The notes under the pieces are model-generated. The model made no database searches. It worked only from the letters and a program-made list of their open reading frames with translations, and was not told where the DNA came from. Positions 61,227 to 64,000 of a stretch of DNA of 64,000 nucleotides are shown here, piece by piece. The position numbers and the translations under genes were made by a program. The stretch lies in contig CAWHXR010000010.1 of assembly GCA_963833375.1 (NCBI GenBank), positions 744,001 to 808,000 on the forward strand, given 5' to 3'. The stretch comes from DASUPK01 sp963833375 (lineage in GTDB: Bacteria; Actinomycetota; Thermoleophilia; Solirubrobacterales; 70-9). How positions within the stretch are numbered: the first letter of the stretch is position 1; each line of letters starts with the position of its first letter.

Positions 61227-61913
61227 ATGGAAGCAGCCCGAGAGCAGCTGAAGATAGGTCCAGTCGCAGATGGCCGGCGTCACATCGACAACACCCGCGG
61301 CATGGCCTTTTGCGGGCTTGCCGCTTTCGTCGGCGACCCGCCCGTGGAGTCCGACATCTATACGGCGACTGGCATCACGGACGTGACCCCCGAAACCGCG
61401 GGCACGATCGACGCGGAGAGTCTGTCGCGTGAACTCGGCGTCAAGTGCGCCGTCAATGGCGGGCGCTTCTGGACGATGGACGAAATCGACTACACCGGTG
61501 GTGAGGTAGTCGACTTCCAGGGCGTCAAGATGGCCTGGGTCGGCAAGATGACCGCCGAGGAAACGCGCTCGGAGTTCACCAACACCTACGTGGGCGCGGA
61601 AATCACCCGGGACACCGTCTGGACCTACAAGGCGGGCAAGCCGGTCTACCTGCTGCGCACCCCGGACAAGGCGGTCTGGGTCAACCAGGAATACACGAAG
61701 GATGTCGACAAGGACCTGACCGTCGACACCCTTGACCAACTCGGCGACAAGTTGAAGTTGCCCGAGGGGTGGACCTTCGAGACCAAGGTGCTCGACGAGG
61801 ATCTGGTGCTCGATACGAGTCGCGCCGGCGGCGTGGCTTCGATCCTGCGTGACGACCTGGGCTGCTCCTACCAGTGCACCGGTCTTGACGACAGCGCCAA
61901 CTACGTGCCCTGA
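61227..61913 (+). CDS. Unrecognised 228-residue protein
   Basis: From the ATG at 61227: MEAAREQLKIGPVADGRRHI, GMAFCGLAAFVGDPPVESDI, CAVNGGRFWTMDEIDYTGGE, MAWVGKMTAEETRSEFTNTY, VWTYKAGKPVYLLRTPDKAV and a tail with SYQCTGLDDSANYVP. It is a soluble, acidic, beta-rich protein with no signal peptide. No family was recognised. Codon use is slightly less GC-rich than its neighbours. It lies between the cupin and rhodanese genes. Confidence 0.65.
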   Translation: MEAAREQLKIGPVADGRRHIDNTRGMAFCGLAAFVGDPPVESDIYTATGITDVTPETAGTIDAESLSRELGVKCAVNGGRFWTMDEIDYTGGEVVDFQGVKMAWVGKMTAEETRSEFTNTYVGAEITRDTVWTYKAGKPVYLLRTPDKAVWVNQEYTKDVDKDLTVDTLDQLGDKLKLPEGWTFETKVLDEDLVLDTSRAGGVASILRDDLGCSYQCTGLDDSANYVP

Positions 61914-61993
61914 ACCGCGATAGAGCGCTCCGGGCCGGGCGCGCCACTGACGGCGAGCTCCGCTCCGGAGCCGCGGAGGGCAAGGAGGAAACG

Positions 61994-62554
61994 ATGACCG
62001 AAGCGACACACGACGGGCGTCCGATCGTGGAGCAGCGACAGACGAGCCTGGGGCTCTACGTCACCGCGAAGGAGGCCTACGACATGTGGCAGGCGGACCC
62101 CGAGGGCGTGAAGATCCTCGACGTCCGCACGCCCGAGGAGTGGGTCTTCACCGGCCACGCTCCGATGGCGACGAACATCCCACTGGCGTTCCTGTCCTAC
62201 GTTTGGGACGACGAGAAGAAGGGCTTCTCGTGGTCGCTGAACCCCGACTTCGTCGAGCTCGTCAAGGAGCGGTACTCCCCCGACGACACGATCCTGGTCT
62301 CGTGCCGCTCCGGCGGCCGAGGCGCGATGGCGGTCAATGCGCTGGCGGGCGAGGGGTTCACGAAGGCCTACAACATCCTCGACGGGATGGAGGGCAGCAG
62401 GGTCGAAGATCCGGACAGCGTCTTCGATGGCATGCGGCGGAAGAACGGCTGGAAGGAGTCCGGCCTGCCGTGGACCTACGACCTCGATCCCGAGCAGATG
62501 GCGCTGCCGGAGCGTGAGGCCGGGGACCTTCATCCGGGCAACCCCGAGGACTGA
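61994..62554 (+). CDS. Rhodanese-like sulfurtransferase
   Basis: A 186-residue single rhodanese domain: KILDVRTPEEWVFTGHAPMA, TNIPLAFLSYVWDDEKKGFS, and the active-site loop ILVSCRSGGRGAMAVNALAG, then a ~45-residue tail. GGAGGAAA precedes the ATG. Second rhodanese of this neighbourhood, consistent with a sulfur-related gene group with the cupin and unknown protein. Confidence 0.85.
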   Translation: MTEATHDGRPIVEQRQTSLGLYVTAKEAYDMWQADPEGVKILDVRTPEEWVFTGHAPMATNIPLAFLSYVWDDEKKGFSWSLNPDFVELVKERYSPDDTILVSCRSGGRGAMAVNALAGEGFTKAYNILDGMEGSRVEDPDSVFDGMRRKNGWKESGLPWTYDLDPEQMALPEREAGDLHPGNPED

Positions 62555-62640
62555 GGAGAGATGAGAGGCGGCGGGGGCTTCCAACCGCCCCTCGGAAATG
62601 CGGAGCATCGTCGCGTCGCCCGCCCGGCTGGAGATCGTGA

Positions 62641-63918
62641 ATGGAGTGGGCGCTCGCGCTCGTGGCGGTGGCGCTGCTCGGCGTCGCCGCCGTCTCGCGG
62701 CGGCTGGCCGGCACGCCGATCACGCCGGCGATCCTGTTCGTGGCCTTCGGGTTGCTGGTCGGGCCGAAGACGCTCGACGCGGTCGACCTCTCGAGCACCG
62801 GCTCGACCGTGCGCGTCCTGGCGGAGGCGACGCTCGCCTTGGTGCTCTTCTGCGACGCCTCGCGGATCGACCTGGGTCAATTGCGGCGTGCCGCGGACGT
62901 CCCGGTGCGGCTGCTCGGGATCGGGCTGCCGCTGACGATCATCCTGGGTGCGTTGGCCGCGGCTGCGCTCTTCGGGGAGCTGAGCGTCGAAGAGGCCGTG
63001 ATCCTCGGGATCGTCCTGGCGCCGACGGACGCCGCGCTGGGGCAGGCCGTCGTCACCGAGCCGCGCGTGCCACAGAGGATCCGCCAGGGACTCAATGTCG
63101 AGAGCGGGCTCAACGACGGGATCTGCGTGCCCCTGCTGTTCGCGGCCGTGGCGGCCGCCGACGTCCATTCCGAGATCTCGGGCGGCCGCAGCCCCGGGAC
63201 GCTGCTCCTCGAGGAGATCGGCTACGGCGTCTTGGGTGGGGTGGTGGCCGGGCTGTTGATCGCCGCCATCGTCAGGGAGGCGGGGCGGCGCGACATGATC
63301 TCCCCAGCCTGGAGACCGGTGATCCCGGCTGCCGGCGCCGCCCTCGCCTACGGCATCGCCAGTGCGCTCGACGGGTCCGGGTTCATCGCGGCTTTCGTCG
63401 GCGGCATCGTCTTTCGCCTGGCGTTGGGCCGCGACCCGGAGGAGCTCAACCGGCTCAGCGAGGAGGTGGGCGCCGTCCTCAACGGGGTCACCTTCGTGCT
63501 CTTCGGCGCCATCCTGCTCGGGCCCGCGCTCGGCGAGCTCAGCTGGCAGCTGGCCTTGTACGCCGTCCTCAGCCTCACGCTCGTGCGAATGGTCCCGGTC
63601 GTCATCGCGATGCTGGGCTCGCACGCCCGTCTTCCCACGCTGGGCTTCCTCGGCTGGTTCGGTCCCCGCGGGCTGGCGTCGATCGTCTTCGCGGTGATCG
63701 TCGTCGAGGAGTCGAACCTGCCCCATGTCCACCTGATCGTGATCGCGATCTATCTGACGGTGGGGCTGTCGGTGCTGGCGCACGGACTGACCGCCGCCCC
63801 GCTCGCCGACCGCTACGCCCGCTGGTACGAGCAGCACCCGCGCGCGACACCCCCGCAGATGGAGAGCGCCCCAGCCGAGGTCACGCGAGCCCGCGGGCCG
63901 GCCGGCCAGGCCGCGTAG
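62641..63918 (+). CDS. Cation:proton antiporter (CPA1/NhaP-like)
   Basis: A 425-residue membrane protein with about 12 helices, starting WALALVAVALLGVAAVSRRL. The ion-site motif is IVLAPTDAALGQAVVTEPRV with ESGLNDGICVPLLFAAVAA; GFIAAFVGGIVFRLALGR and FGPRGLASIVFAVIVVEES complete the fold. It exchanges Na+ or K+ for H+. The ATG at 62641 begins with the first helix. Confidence 0.88.
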   Translation: MEWALALVAVALLGVAAVSRRLAGTPITPAILFVAFGLLVGPKTLDAVDLSSTGSTVRVLAEATLALVLFCDASRIDLGQLRRAADVPVRLLGIGLPLTIILGALAAAALFGELSVEEAVILGIVLAPTDAALGQAVVTEPRVPQRIRQGLNVESGLNDGICVPLLFAAVAAADVHSEISGGRSPGTLLLEEIGYGVLGGVVAGLLIAAIVREAGRRDMISPAWRPVIPAAGAALAYGIASALDGSGFIAAFVGGIVFRLALGRDPEELNRLSEEVGAVLNGVTFVLFGAILLGPALGELSWQLALYAVLSLTLVRMVPVVIAMLGSHARLPTLGFLGWFGPRGLASIVFAVIVVEESNLPHVHLIVIAIYLTVGLSVLAHGLTAAPLADRYARWYEQHPRATPPQMESAPAEVTRARGPAGQAA

Positions 63919-63932
63919 CGGAGACAGCGACG

Positions 63933-63992
63933 GTGGCCCGCACCAGCGAGAAAGAAACCGTGAGTCTCATCAACACACCGGAGGTGACGTGA
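63933..63992 (+). CDS. Possible 19-residue coupled leader peptide
   Basis: GTG at 63933 opens a 19-codon frame (MARTSEKETVSLINTPEVT) whose TGA shares its last base with the next ATG. GGAG lies about nine bases upstream. It may be a translational-coupling leader or chance. Confidence 0.25.
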   Translation: MARTSEKETVSLINTPEVT

Positions 63993-64000
63993 TGGTCTGG
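63992..64000 (+). CDS. Start of a gene cut by the window edge
   Basis: ATGGTCTGG at the window end, preceded by GGAGGTGA five bases before the ATG, a near-perfect ribosome-binding site. Only three codons are present, so the product is unknown. Confidence 0.5.

Overview
This is a 64 kb window of high-GC DNA that looks like a soil Actinomycetota chromosome, most likely Thermoleophilia/Solirubrobacterales. That assignment is inferred from the GC-rich codon use, the many SnoaL-like proteins opening MSEENVE/MSQENVE, and the abundance of DUF2252, DUF1269, ECF-sigma and large LuxR (LAL-type) regulators. There is no rRNA gene, intact tRNA, CRISPR array or insertion sequence.

Layout. 0-7 kb: two ECF sigma factors (one with an anti-sigma partner), a PEP-mutase family enzyme, a lipoprotein, a secreted peptide with seven consecutive histidines, a six-repeat YWTD-like propeller and two SnoaL-like genes. 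7.3-17.6 kb: molybdenum-cofactor genes (DUF6457, mobA, moeA, a moaD remnant) followed by narGHJI and narK. This is a respiratory nitrate reductase locus, but narG, narH and narI carry single-base frame breaks. 17.7-20.4 kb: a class-III aminotransferase, a CBS protein and small stress or membrane proteins. 20.7-25.4 kb: a giant secreted repeat protein (four ~619-bp repeats, then four 360-bp Calx-beta repeats). 25.5-32 kb: scarred accessory DNA with tRNA 3' halves, direct repeats, a trimeric S74-type surface protein, an excisionase-like protein and more SnoaL genes.

32-49 kb: a LAL regulator followed by a stress/sulfur region. It holds a sulfatase and its formylglycine-generating enzyme, three DUF1269 proteins, DUF2252 proteins, an aquaporin, an HD-domain protein, a class-II glutamine amidotransferase, a STAS protein and a minus-strand array of SnoaL-like genes. 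Four promoters here carry the palindrome TCACCC-N5-GGGTGA, which suggests one regulon. 49-52.4 kb: kup, a universal stress protein and a kdpE stump. A 167-bp direct repeat containing a tRNA 3' half lies at 31.8 kb and again at 52.2 kb, so the intervening 20 kb looks like a mobilised or rearranged block.

52.6-64 kb: an amphi-Trp protein, a DAG-kinase-like protein, a third DUF2252, a SHOCT operon, a zwf remnant, a second LAL regulator, two rhodaneses, a cupin, an unknown protein and a cation/proton antiporter. Two copies of a ~96-bp promoter cassette and the end of the LAL gene carry a short-spaced version of the same half-site (TCACC-N2-GGTGA).

The strongest candidate new biology is the pair of LAL regulons distinguished by operator spacing, and the SnoaL-like gene cassettes driven by a conserved leaderless promoter. 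Many single-base frame breaks occur in otherwise well-conserved genes. Sequencing or assembly error and real decay cannot be separated from the sequence alone.
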